Source: Branchiostoma belcheri
Taxonomy: Eukaryota; Chordata; Leptocardii; Amphioxiformes; Branchiostomatidae
Assembly (NCBI RefSeq): GCF_001625305.1
Contig: NW_017803843.1
Location: 1,920,291-1,984,290, forward strand
DNA: 64,000 bases
Reading direction: 5' to 3'
The notes under the pieces were generated by a model, which worked only from the letters and a program-made list of their open reading frames with translations, ran no database searches and had not been told where the DNA came from. The translations under genes were made by a program, and so were the position numbers. Below, in pieces: positions 49,118-62,387 of the stretch; the first letter of the stretch is position 1; each line of letters begins with the position of its first letter.

Positions 49118-52041
49118 GTGAGTCTTGCTCCACCTTCCGCGCTAAAGCTAGTTAGGCAAGTTGTACCAAGATGACCTCGAGTCTGTCCTTAACGTTAGGG
49201 GTTGTAAACAAGTGCTGTGTTGTATTTGCACAAGTTTAAAGTTCAGATTAATTTTTTGTTCTTATGCAGGCATAACTGGCAATTGAAGGTCATGTTTGTC
49301 GGAGGACCAAATCAGCGCAAGGACTATCACATAGAGGAGGGAGAGGAGGTATGAATATTATGAGAGATGTGGAGAGAAAATATGATTTTTTTTTGTCACC
49401 ACAGAAAGTTCAACTAAGACTCACTATGACGTACTAGACAAAACCTGTCACGGGGGATATCATCTAAGGGAGTGGATGCCTTGCCTAACCTTAAGGTGCC
49501 TGTTTGAAGTGTTTCGACTTACTTGTTAGATGAAATTTGAAAGTATTGACAGTCTATTGATAGACTGTTGTGTTGTTTGCAGCTGTTCTACATGGTGAAG
49601 GGGGACATGTGCCTGAAGATTGTGGAGCAGGGGAAACACAAGGATGTGGTAATCAAGGAGGGTGAGGTAAGATTATCAACATCAAAGAACTGGTATTTAT
49701 ACCTGAGCCACATGTATAGAGTATGTAGTAATTCCTTCCATACAAAGAAGTGTATGATGAAATTTTGGCATATTTTTCCATTTTTTCCAGGTGTTCCTGC
49801 TGCCAGCTCGAATCCAACACTCCCCCCAGCGTCAGGAGAACACCATTGGGCTGGTGCTGGAGAGGGAGAGGGGAGCCGGGGAGACGGACGGGTTGAGGTG
49901 ATCCTTTAGACATGGAAGAATGTATCTTGTTTCTCTAGTGTCAGTATTATGTTATATAGTACTATATCTTTGTATTGCCACTTGTGCCACTTGTTCGCAG
50001 TGTGGCATAACAGGTCAAGTATTCAATATTATAAGGAGACAAACTTTCTTTTGAGATTGCCCTGCTGAGCAAGATGTAAGTAACCAGATTAACATATATA
50101 TATATATTATCCTTGTCAGGTATTTTGTAGATGGGACCACAGAGAGGCTTTACGAGAAATGGTTCCACTGTACTGACCTTGGTGCTGAACTCAAACCTAT
50201 CATTGAAGGGTAAGGAGAATTATATGTTCATATACTACAGTATGTCAATCAAGGAAATCATATGAACCAAAGGTGATGGAATAGCTTGTTTTTAATGAGA
50301 AATAGCTTAGAATACCATAGTACAAGGCAGAAATTCAGCTCTAAAGCTTTAAAAATATGGACTTTTCCTTTGATGTTTTTCATCTGTGTTTAAAGATACA
50401 AAACCATTGTAGGCTGTTTGGCAACTTAACATTTACATGTTACTGTTTATTTTATCTGTAGATACTTCAATTCCACACAGTACAAGACAGGAAAGCCAAT
50501 TCCAGGTATATCTTGTACATTTCACATAAGGCTCATGTTTATTGTTAATTTAGCAAGGCCTTTTAATGGGGATGTTACTGTGTTAAACATTCTCTCTTGG
50601 CCACATCCTAACTCTAACATGTAATATTAGTCTTGAAATACAAATTAATTGCAGTAAAAGCCTCTTTCTGGATTAATTACCAATACCTTTACAGTTACAA
50701 ACACTTACAATTGTTGTGTCCAGAGGAGCTTCAAGCAATCCTGCCATTTGAGCTGGACATGAAGACAGTGGTGATGAAGCCATTTCCCCTGAAGGACTGG
50801 ATACAGGAGCATAGGAGGGACATGGATGAAGATGGAGGGGTCTCCATGTTTGGGGAGAAGTTCCAGTTTGAGGTTTGAATTCCACTATGGGACAGCTACT
50901 GACAAGATTCTGTAGGTTCACTGTTAGTGTTACTGTAACAGTAAAGTTTGCAGGAATCATTACAAATTGGACTGATCAAGCCATTTTCATCCTTACCTCT
51001 CTTGTAGACCAGAATGTTTGGAAGTGGGAAGGCAGAGGGCAGCAATGCTACAGCAGAGACATGGCTGTGGCAACTGGTAAGCGGTCTTAATTGACTTACA
51101 GAATAGTCTATTACCAATTGTTCATTGTAGATGCTTGATGGTATAAGTCATTCTTTTATAACATGTTTGTCACCTTGTCATTTTTCCCCAGGAGGGTGAG
51201 GCCAAGGTGACAGTTGGGGACCAAGTCCATAACCTGGCGGCACACAACAGTCTGCTCATCGCTCCTGGACAGCTGTGAGTATGCTCTGATGATACCATAT
51301 CCATATAACCTTCTCCCCACTGCCTAACCCCGTAACCAGAACAGCTTTCATACCAAAAACTACCTTGATTATGAGCGTTGAAGAATCAGACTTTCAATAG
51401 ATGGTACCAAAGAGAACCGGTCAGGCAAGCGGGTCCAGGTCAGAAATATGGATTGATGTCCATATGTAGACAGAGTAATGAGTATGGATAAAATTGCAGG
51501 GTTATAAAAAGCTGGACAGGTAATGCCAGGGTATCATTTGCAGCTGTGGTGTGAACCCATCTGCCATGGTCCCACTGACTGGCTTCTAATGGTGATTGAG
51601 GTGAAAACTATATCCATTTCTCCTGACCCATATCATCAGGAGGAATGCGATGGTATTGATGAAGTGGGAATGTCAAGAATCATTGTATTCATCACCAGTC
51701 ACCCACCAGTACAATTCTGTACACACCTTCTGTTAAAGTATTGATTTGCTGTTGGAGTTTCTGTGAGATGAGGAGAATACATGACTTGAGTTGGCCCTGG
51801 TATCAATGTTTTCAGCTGTCAATATTAGGCTCTCAACTTTGATATGATTATTTTGATCGCTCAGTTACATGTATTTGCATAGCTTTCTTTGCATACACAC
51901 TTTATCTTGTGTGTAAAAACATCATCTCTGTTTCCGGTTGTAATGCCTGTGTTGTACTTTTGTGTTTCAAGGTACAGGTATGAGGGTACAGAGGGAGCAG
52001 TGTGCATGGCTAACCTACAGGATCCTAATAGGAAGAGTTGA
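48978..52041 (+). CDS. HAAO: HAAO, 3-hydroxyanthranilate 3,4-dioxygenase (ten exons)
   Basis: Non-haem iron dioxygenase of the cupin fold that opens the ring of 3-hydroxyanthranilate on the way from tryptophan to quinolinate and NAD; cytosolic in animals. Exons: 48978-49117, 49270-49348, 49583-49666, 49791-49897, 50120-50209, 50462-50505, 50724-50872, 51008-51076, 51192-51274, 51972-52041. All are GT-AG with compatible phases, 915 nt, 304 residues; the human protein has 286, the excess being mainly an N-terminal extension. The iron ligands by alignment are His67, Glu73 and His111, and the substrate contacts Arg63, Arg115 and Glu125, all present in [11 protein letters not shown] and HSPQR. The start is the first Met in frame. 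The gene looks intact. The first AATAAA seen downstream is at 54084. Confidence 0.96.
49270..49348 (+). CDS. HAAO: HAAO exon 2 (iron-ligand exon)
   Basis: Acceptor CTTATGCAG, donor GAG|GTATGA. Encodes [20 protein letters not shown] and the ligand Glu, giving two of the three iron ligands. Confidence 0.96.
49583..49666 (+). CDS. HAAO: HAAO exon 3
   Basis: Acceptor TTGTTTGCAG, donor GAG|GTAAGA, 28 codons. Encodes [20 protein letters not shown], the first cupin strands. Confidence 0.95.
49791..49897 (+). CDS. HAAO: HAAO exon 4 (third iron ligand)
   Basis: Acceptor TTTTTTCCAG, donor TTGAG|GTGATC. Encodes [20 protein letters not shown] and then LVLERE, with the iron-ligand His111 and substrate contacts Arg115 and Glu125. 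Confidence 0.95.
50120..50209 (+). CDS. HAAO: HAAO exon 5
   Basis: Acceptor CCTTGTCAG, donor AAGG|GTAAGG. Encodes [20 protein letters not shown]. The preceding intron ends in a TATATA tract. Confidence 0.94.
50462..50505 (+). CDS. HAAO: HAAO exon 6 (44 bp)
   Basis: A small exon, acceptor TTTTATCTGTAG, donor CCAG|GTATAT. Encodes [14 protein letters not shown], matching the human FFSSEQYRTGKPIP segment. Confidence 0.93.
50724..50872 (+). CDS. HAAO: HAAO exon 7
   Basis: Acceptor TTGTGTCCAG; encodes [20 protein letters not shown] and a segment ending [10 protein letters not shown]. The donor GAG|GTTTGA is weak but keeps the frame into TRMFGSG. Confidence 0.92.
51008..51076 (+). CDS. HAAO: HAAO exon 8
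   Basis: Acceptor CTCTTGTAG, donor CTG|GTAAGC, 23 codons. Ends with the conserved TWLWQL. Confidence 0.94.
51192..51274 (+). CDS. HAAO: HAAO exon 9
   Basis: Acceptor TTTTTCCCCAG, donor CT|GTGAGT. Encodes [20 protein letters not shown] and LLIAPGQ, part of the second, metal-free cupin barrel. Confidence 0.94.
51972..52041 (+). CDS. HAAO: HAAO exon 10, with stop
   Basis: Acceptor TGTGTTTCAAG; encodes [20 protein letters not shown] then KS and TGA. Matches the C-terminal QDP motif of the human enzyme. Confidence 0.93.
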
Positions 52042-55000
52042 GATGTGTTGATCTGCACACACACAACACCATTATAAGTATATCTATATGTTGTACAGAA
52101 CCAATCATTGAAGCTTGATTTAGACGCACTTCCTGCAAGTTAACAGTTTAGCAAGCAAATCATTTAACCATTTCTGTGGAGCTAATAAGAAACCATTAGG
52201 AACATTTGTGGCAAAATATATAAGAGCTATGACATATGTAGTAAACTTTGATTGAGTCAGAAGATTTAACAATCTTCAAACATAATTGTAGTATGCTACA
52301 AAAGAAAAACAAAGGTCTGGTGAATTATGGATTTTTCAGAGTTTTTGTGTACACTTCAGACTGATTCTTTGAACTGTGTAAACTTAAGTAAACTGTAGTA
52401 TTATCTTATGAAGGCCAATTATATATACCGGTAGTAAACTATGTGAAACATTGGCAGGTTTTAGTTTAAATTCCCAACAAGACATTGTTGCTTAAAGAAA
52501 TAAGAACTTGCAAAGCGATTTTAAGCTGTGGGAGTGATGAAAAGTTGCTTTTATTCCATATATAATACACCTATCGTGTTGCTTCCTCGCTTATGTTGTC
52601 AGTTATTTTCTTTTACTCAAACCATCATGGACATGGTTGACCAGAATCTCCTATCTGAATGTGTTACTTCAAGTAGTCACATGTCTTTGTAATATGTACT
52701 GACTATGACAAGCACTATACACATGGAAGGTCTCCCCTACACACCTGCACCAAATCTGGGGTAAAAGTCTTCTATCTGACTTAAATTCAGACACCACACA
52801 GGAGTCCAGGAGCTGCTCCACTGCAGGAAACCTTTATTGCCTTCTCCAAATGTTGTACAGTTGAGTCCAGCTCTGCATGTTGTTGTTTTTTTAAACACTT
52901 AAAGGTAGATACCATAAATACTTCAACTCTCCAGGGTATCCTCAGACATAATGTCTACTTTGCCATTGCTAAATTATGCATAACAAGCAGCTTATACACT
53001 GCAACTATTTATAGTATGAACATCACAGGTGATTGTGGCAAATTCTATTGCAGGTATAATCCAGTGTTACAGTAGATACAGACATTGATAGCACAACCCA
53101 CAAGCTTACACAAGACACATACACAACATTAACATGAATGCACTGCTTAATTGTTATCAGTTAACTGTTAAGTCAACACAAAATTACTAAGAGGCAGCTT
53201 TCATAGGATGCAGACTTATGTCTGTGTGAGTCTTACTAAGCTCTTCTTTAATGTGTCGGTCAGCTGTACCTGTATGAGCCATATTGCAACAAAATCTTCA
53301 AAGGTCATCAAATTCCTCCTGACCCCAAAACACTACATTACTAAAACAGCCTATAATACAAGATGATTAATGTACTTGTACAACATTGAGGGCAAAAAAG
53401 TTTCATTTTTAGTTGTAATGCTCTTGAATGTAGGAATTCTAGTTTGTACATTTTTACGACATTTGGAAGTTTTCCAAAACAGCACTCAACAGTGCACAGG
53501 GTAACAACTTGTGAATAATACTTGTGCAATATTGGATAGAGAAACCCAATATTGTACTTATAGGCCCTGTATTTCCATGTGCTGCCAAATGCACTAATTT
53601 GATACTCATGGAAGACAATCCTCCCAGTAAAATTGGTCCCAAAATCAGTTCCCTGAAAATGTGACTAATTTTGTGTGATGCCTTTGTATTGAATGTAACA
53701 TTTGATATATAACATAAGTTAAATTCACTATTTCAGGTATTTTACAGACTAAATTCTGTCTTTACATTTCTTTCCACAAAACCATATACATGTAATCGTG
53801 TCTACATATTTTTACATCTGAAATTACATCATGGTACAAAGCACATTCTGTTCCCATAGAATATACAAATGAGACAAATAGCATGCTACCAACTACTAAA
53901 ATTATTGCTATGTGCACATGTAAGTTGTTATAACATCACACAAAGCCATGATGCACTTCATGTGCCTACTCACAAATGATAACTAATTTTGTTATTGATT
54001 TAAGCCTGTACTCTGCCAGTATACAGTAAGGTATTGAGGTATGTGGTCGCCAGGACTTGTGCTTGAGTAATTAAAATAGGAGCAATAAAGACAGGTTTGG
54101 AACATTGTTGAGTTATTTTGAGGCAGGGTGTCATACTAACCTCTACTTTGGCTTTCTATAAAGTAAAGAACTTGTGTCCATTGTTTTTTGAATTGTTAAA
54201 TATTACCACAAGAAAGTCTTGTCTTACCTTGGAATTCAGGTAGTCAGCATACCAAAAGTATCCTGGGTAGACTAACCCATTTTCAATTCTAGAATGGATC
54301 AGGTTGTCAGATAGTAAATCTGGTTATCTCGTGGGTAAGGTCTGAAGGGGGTTAGGCACTCTCATAGGATCAAGATACCACTGCAGTGCATAAAATATTT
54401 TTCAGGACAAAACAGATGGCAATGAGGTTTCAAGTGATTTTCAAATCATAGTTACATTCCTGTTTAAGAACTTAAATTTGCCTTAGAAGCAGCAGTTTAG
54501 TCCATTTGCTAGAGAATCTAAGAGAAGACTACCATTTCTGCTGACTGGCAGGAAAGAGGGATACATCTGTTTTCATAAATGTATAACTTCACAGATTACA
54601 GTAAATAGTACTATGTTCCTACAGTGGTTTTTGACGCCCATCAACTCTGAACTCAACATTCTAATATCTACTAACAGGAGCTAATAATAGGTATGTTCAT
54701 ACTACAAGCACTACATCAGATGGATGCTAGACAAAAAATCTGGCCAGATTTCAGAGCTAAAACACTTGAGAAGAATACAGTATTTCCTGGCATAAAACAA
54801 TTGCATTGAAAAGGCATTGCTTCAGAAAACATATACTGGTAACTCATACTTTTTCCATTTAGATTCATACAATGAAACAGTTAAGTCTCTTTCTCATGTC
54901 CCTGTGGTCCCATAGTTAATATATTTCCATCCCTGAAGGATTACTTCATCTCTCTTCATCTCTCTTCTTAAATAGACCATCATGTGATATATAACATTTG

Positions 55001-55993
55001 GAACAGGGCTTGGTTTACATCTTATAAATATCTTGTTTAAATATATATCTATGTACAATATTCCATGCACGTCCAAGGTTGTAGTCATAAATATCTACTA
55101 CTTTGCACAAATGTGTTCATCTCTGTTTCATCAACAACATGGGTATAGTTTCCAATATGGAAACATTATATATGTCTGACTGGGGCCGGCAGGGGTGTTT
55201 AGAGACACTTGTTAAAATCACATCTTTGAATAACATTTATAACATTTTCATCCCAAAACCCAACAGAAAAATTACATGTCTGTCTTGCAAGAAATCCTCC
55301 AATAGACTTACAGCTGATGAAATACTTACCAGTGGTGTCAGTTGCACATGGACTACCAAGCATTTGTTTTTCTCTCCTCTAAGGTCATCTATATGTATCC
55401 TGTCCTTCACCTCAATGATGGTTGAGACACTATTTATGCTTGACGTCAACAGAGATTCCCTTACATGACACGACATACCAGTACATGTTGTCAACAAGAC
55501 CATAGACAGGGCCTATCTGTCTTCAGCTTATTATTTTGGTATATATAATATCCTGATTGAGATGTGTTTCTGATGTCTGATTGCATCTTTGCATTTAAGT
55601 AAATGTTAGAAAACACAATTTTCACCTGTAACTCCCCTGTAGCTCAGGAAGCCCACCGTAGACCCAATCATCCTGTATCCAAAGCTCCAGATATGGATCC
55701 ATTTCCACCATTACTAATAATTTCTGGTAAATTTGAGACATGGGAAAAATCCATGTGTTTTAAGGGGCTTGCTTTGTTAGGGTAGTGTTGATGGGGAGCT
55801 GTGAATTCTTGAATATTTCTGAGTTCTTAGAATCCATTTTTTTTAATTAACAAGAGAGACAGGTGTTTGGAGTCCCCCCAACAATGGAGATATCTGTCCT
55901 GAGAGTGGATACATAAAGTCTCTTTCCAATATGATATACCTTCTCTGTGGAAAGATAAGAATGTATCACATACAGGGAACAGATGGATCAGAG
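52042..55993. other. Convergent 3' region between HAAO and TMEM229B
   Basis: Mostly AT-rich without recognised genes. AATAAA occurs on the plus strand at 54084-54089 (possible HAAO polyadenylation signal). On the minus strand AATAAA occurs at 52838-52833 and 52555-52550 (possible TMEM229B signals). If these are used the two 3' UTRs overlap. One exon-like stretch on the minus strand lies near 55331. Confidence 0.45.
55330..55503 (-). other. Exon-like open stretch of unknown origin
   Basis: A minus-strand frame from 55503 runs into a strong donor, CCACTG|GTAAGTATT, near 55330. The product includes VSTIIEVKDRIHIDDLRGEK and then CLVVHVQLTPL. I recognise no homologue and find no partner exon. It could be a coding exon of an unknown gene, part of a spliced 3' UTR, or chance. 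Confidence 0.2.
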
Positions 55994-56551
<558 letters not shown>

Positions 56552-59500
56552 TTATATAGTGGAAAGCTAATTACCTTGGGAACAATAACATGTCAACTCC
56601 ACCCAATACAATGACATGTGTTGGTAATCTCTAAGCAGATGTTTGGCTTTATCAGCACTTAAAAAATGTACAATCATACGTGTACTATGCAAAAAGACAT
56701 TAAGCACAACATGGCAAGAGCCAAACATGGATTGGTTTGGAGATTTCAGACTATAGTATGTGACCTTGAACGTTCTATCTTAGGTCCAGTGTTGACTTCC
56801 CCTCACACAGTGATATATGTCCATCCCACTGTGGACACCATTAGGAATTTTGTCTCTACTTCAGCTGATAAGTTGCTAAAGTATCCATGTACATGTAACA
56901 CTACTAACAGGTCTGATTGCCTTGATTCTCACTGTCGGCATTAAAACGTGATTCTATTCATAGTTTTAATCTCCCTGCATCGTCCTCACGACTTATTCCT
57001 CTTATCAGGGTTTATCACATGGCGGTCTCCAGCAGGCCTTCTGTCTTATCGCACTAATGGCCCCATCATCCCCACCAGAGGGCCTTAAACACTGATGTAA
57101 CATGTCTGCTTCAACCTCCCTTGGATATAAGCTGTTAATCTGTAAGATCCCAAGCAACATCCCTGTGTCTACAGAACAGTGCCAAAATCAATGACAAAAT
57201 CTATTTCTGCATCCATCATGTCTCCTGATAGACAGCTTTGTTTGTTTTGTTTTTACATTAGGAAAAAAAATAATGTATACAATCAGTAACATCTGATGAA
57301 TTTAATAAACCACAAGCCTGGTCCTGAGAAATCCTCAAGTTTGTTCTACCAACAACAACAAAAGATATCCAAACCAGTGGCCTTATATTACTGTACATGC
57401 ATGTGGAAACTAAGTAAAAAGAGAATATGGAACTGACAACTTTGATAATGGTCCAGAACTAAGACAGCTTTGGAAATATTACATGTGCCAAGATAAACAT
57501 CAGCAAATATTCCATGCAGAATCGGGTAAATGCCTCACAAAGCACAGAAACAGCAAAGCACTGACACTGGAAAAAGATGTTAGCTGGGTGATTCCAAATT
57601 CCATTATTATGTTATGTAGGCTGTATGTATAGTAAAATTATGCTGGAATAGGAAGCATGAAGGTATTCTATTGGAATCCTAAAACAGACTGCATTTAATG
57701 TTGATTGAAGGGCAACACAGGAGACCAACAGCCGGTTAGACTGGCCGGTGGCGCCAGAGGATAGAGATGGAGACAGTCTACTTACCAGAAAGAGCTACAT
57801 GGGGAGATGGTACAGGTAACCCCAAATGAAATAGTAACAACATACTTAAACACTTTGCTACATAGACAGTACCTACATGTATTGCTGTACACTCCTTCTG
57901 GTCTGGAAATATTGAAAGCTACATTTACATCATAATGACTTACTAATTGAGTTCTTTCTTTAGAGGCACAAGGTGGAAATAGAATTGTGTTGGCTAATGA
58001 TCCTGCTGGTTTTGTGGTACATGTACATATTTTTTCCAAACAAGTTGAAACACATCATGTCAGGTCAGCATACAGCTATCCAATGGAATGGCATTTCAGG
58101 ACCAAGGACAACACCATTAAGCACAACTAACCATCGGGTCTTGGCAATCATAGGGGTAATAGAACACTAAAAATTAGTCTTTCCCTGTACCCTAGAACAT
58201 AACACAGCACTGCCAGTATAGTCAGTAAAAGTAGGGGACCATTCTTAAATAAATATTCATCATTCTATCTGATGTGCTGATGATGATGATTAGTCTGCAA
58301 CCTTGAATGAGATTGTATCTACAACATGTACAGACAGCGATATTTTACAGTTCCTACAATAAAAGTCATGTCTGCTCAGCCATATACAAGCCTGTCTGTA
58401 CATGTGTTTCTCCTAGATATTGACTGACTTTCTGTACATAAAGACATAAATGTTGCCAAGACACTTCCCACCATCACGATATAATACTGGTACGTAAACG
58501 TAAACTCAAATCATCCATTTTCTCTTGCAAGTACCTCCCTTTCTTTCTGCATTAAGGGTTCCCTCCATGATATACAACATCATGTCATGCAACAGAACAA
58601 ATCAGCTTTCAATTATAGTGATGGAAAGCAGGAGTATGATGTTTCCACTAATGGAATCTCTACAGTGGGGATTTTAGATCTAGAGGAACCAGGGTACTCC
58701 ATACCGGCACCCTGTTATCAATCTTTACCTTCATCAAATGACAAATGGTCATGTTAGCAAATAGCTGTTGTAAAGAACATGGGAGGATGACACATCATGT
58801 TGGTTCTTTGTCATGGATTCCTTCACAATGCAAATACATTAATTTTGCATTCTGGTTTGGGTTGTCAGGAGGATATATGTTTGGGGTCCATCATACTCTA
58901 TGTATTCATAGTATTTCCAATGGCATGCCGCATGATAAAATACTAGCCTGAAGTCAACCTGTTCCCACGCACTACAGGCTGAAAATGGCGACAGCACAGT
59001 TGGATGGCTGTGCCCACAAAGGAAAATCAGCTTTCAAGCACTGCCTGATGGTATAGCTTATAACTGCTAGTAAAATGGCAAACCATGAAAACATCATAAT
59101 TCTCTGACATACCTGCAGAGCAGCCAGCAGCCCACTGAGAACTGCCTGCCGGTGCACAGAACAGAACAGAGCTGATATGGCTGGAAATCCTCTTCCACTA
59201 GATGATTGGATTGTGGGAAGGGAACAGACCTAATAATCCTTCAAACACGCTCCTGATGGAACCTATTTCTGGGCCCTGCCTGGGAAATTGCATCACACAG
59301 GGATTGGGGCTTGTCTGCAGAGCTCACAGTTCTCCCAGCCTGGCCGACTCTCAGCCACTTCTGGGGATTTTCCACCAGCAAGTAGAACCATCACTTACGT
59401 ACAACACCTTTCAGCAAACCTCTCCAAGCCAAAAATAGGATACCCTTCAGTGAAAATAGATCTATCTCCTAATTCTGTCTCATGTAATTGATCTTTTCAA

Positions 59501-62238
59501 GGACCAGTAATCAATATTTGTTGATATTGTTAAAAAATGTTTTTTCATTTTCATACTTATTCTTCCTAGATTCAAACTGACCACTTGGCACTTGGACACA
59601 TATAGACTCAATGATAGAGTCTCCATTCTACCCAAGACAGGACAGAGGAAGATACAGTTGCAACACCATCCATGTAACTGTCACATAAATATGTCACACT
59701 ATGATGATAATAATAATAATACATGTATTGTTTTCCATCAGAACACAAAGGTCAGTCTCCTTCATAACATAACCACAATAATTATTTTATATGATATCCA
59801 CATGTGGTATGGCATATACATGTAGCAGCTGGTAAAAATTAAAGCAATATCACAGCCTCTAATACAACATGTCAAATATGATGATGGATGAAGTGAACTA
59901 CCATTTTGTCACCCCCAAATTGCAACAAGGATTATCAATACTCGAAAAATACCAGATTTGTAAATCTATCCCCTAGTGTGCCCAAAACCTCTGCAAAACT
60001 GGTAGATACCAGTTACTGATCAGCCTTTGACATAGCGAGGGCTAATATCAGACTCTATCAGTCTATGTCCAGTTTAGTGGAGAAAAATATTATTTCTGTT
60101 TTCTAACGTGTTCTTCATCAGATCTGAGCATAAGACAAATAGAAAACAGAAATTATCTTTTTACCACTAAACTTAAGCTCCATCAAATATGTGGTGAAGT
60201 ATACTGCAGAATTTGATTCAAGATTTATAACTTGATTTCTGAGTATTGCTTCACAGCTTATTTTGCACCAACTGAGAACAGAGTGCCACATACAAATTAA
60301 TCAATGTCTTTCTCCTGGGAAATGAAAATGACCCCTGGACTATCATCATCAGACCACACAACTCATTAATCTGCCATTACATTTATCACCGAGGAGGTAT
60401 GGTCCTTGGTGACAGCTGTGCTACAGGCAAAGTTATCTCATTTGAATCAACATGCCATAGTGTACATGACAAAGGGTATCTTTCTCCAATTGGATGCACA
60501 TGTATGTGTACATCCACTAACATTGCATTTATAGGATTGTGTATAACATACTAATACTGTACATTGAAAACTAGCATGATGCTATTTTTCAGCCTGGCAA
60601 TTTTTGTGACTGCAAACTATCTAGGATTCTACCAAAACTATTGGTACAACAAGTAGTATGTCAATGGTAACTTCCTCGAAGACCAACAAACACATAGCAA
60701 TAAATTAGTATTCCCAGCCAAAATATATGAGCAATGAAATACTGGTAGTACAAAAACAGCACACATCAACCTAGCATTAAAAATTAAAGTTATCTTGATT
60801 GTATTGTGGTATAAGTATTCAAGATATTTAAGCATACTGCAAACACCACATGTCTATGCTTCAAATGTTAGGTACCGTATACAATGTGTGCTAATACTAG
60901 TATTAATAAGTAATGATCAGCTTTCATACTCACCAAAAGTGCCTATACGAAGCAGTAGACACAGGAGTCAGATGCTCTCTAAAGTACCCAATGCAGCTGC
61001 TGCAGCAGGTAGCAGGTGTTCAACGGCTGCTTTATGTGCAGATCTGTGACTATCCTCAGTGTGTCACTTGTGCTATGACTGCTATATCGTCCAGCCAAAC
61101 ATCCACCTAGTGTTCAGGTAGTTTCACAGGTCCCTCCTGTAGATATCAGGTACAGCTGGAATGGGCAGATGTCAGATGGTCTCACAGCAGCAGGTAGCAG
61201 ACAGTCCTACAAACGACAGGTGGTCTCAGAGCAGGTGTCAGTGTTCTGAGAGATGGCTTATTCCGGTGCTTGTTGCCAGTGCTACAGCTCTGCTAAGCTG
61301 CAGAGAAATTAAACAGCAAAAATTCAAGCATCCAACCAACCAACAACAGCAATATTTTAGAAATTATTCAGAAAATCCTACATGACAGTCTCAGCCAGAT
61401 ACTACCAAAGTACCCCTTGGTGTCAAACACATATATTCATAATCCAGTTCCTCCATACAGATTCTATTGAATATATACAACCAGTTTCTCTAGATATAAC
61501 CAGTCTTTACACTGATTTTAGACCTACTACACATGCACGCACAGAAAGTCTCATGCAGAGACTCAAAAGGTATAAAGGAGGAAAAATATCCCAGACAGGC
61601 CGATGGCTGTTTTAATACCACAAAAGAGACCTACCTGAAAGGAATTACAGAATCTATGGAAACTTAGCTTGGGGATATAAATACATATGAAGAGAATCAC
61701 GACACTATACTGCTGCTGGCATTTCAGAGCCATATTTGGGAAATGTACCTCCTTATATAAATGGCAGAGTGTCTGGAATCAGACATCTTTACATTGTGAA
61801 TTATTGTTCCTCTTTTTAAAAGATCTTTCCAAAGATTTTGGGTATAAAGTTATTCTCTTCTAGTTCCTGGCCTTTCCTGTCATGAGTGTCTTGGTATCAG
61901 CCTGACAATGTCTCTACCTTGTGATCTCTTACCATTTAGGTGTGAAAAGAAAAATCTCTGAGGACTACAGGATATAATCCATCAGGCTGTCAAATAGAGG
62001 TCAGCTCCAATTGAAGAAACAACAAGGTGGAAAATGCTGATTACTAGCTTACAAGTACAAGATCAGCAGGGTAAACTGCTTCCAGTTGCCTGTGAAAGGA
62101 TTGCAGCTCTTATTTGCTAATTCTCATCCCTTTGTAGCCAACTCAATAGGAATTTGGTAAAACTTTTATCAATGTACCATAAAAACATTTTAGAGGATTT
62201 TATAGTAGACTTGAAGGGTGGTGGCATTATTTATTTCA

Positions 62239-62387
62239 GTGAGCAATGTGAGTTATGCTGCAGAGGGACAGTTTTGCTACCAAGGGAATTTTGCCAGGGT
62301 TGGGAGCGAAACCGTTAACCGTTTCTCCCCGGCAAAACTCCCTCAGCGGCAAAACCGTCCCTCTGCAGCATAACTCGCATCGCTCAC
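62239..62387. mobile_element. 149-bp palindromic miniature element
   Basis: Starts GTGAGC and ends GCTCAC. Almost the entire length folds on itself: GAGTTATGCTGCAGAGGGAC on one arm faces GTCCCTCTGCAGCATAACTC on the other with few mismatches, around a centre at CGTTAACCG. An A-tract and an ATAATAATAAT run follow directly. No target duplication is clear. It has the form of a foldback miniature transposon. Confidence 0.7.

Larger units (their letters stand above)
46883..49478. repeat. Duplicated block, second copy, with an inserted element
   Basis: Repeats 44959-46862 with scattered single-base and small length differences, plus an insertion of about 657 bp (47397-48053) and a short extra stretch near 49188. 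The coding sequence of HAAO exons 1-2 is identical; RAD51B exon 2 differs by Asn/Ser at residue 46. The pattern is what two alleles of one locus would show. Confidence 0.95.
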
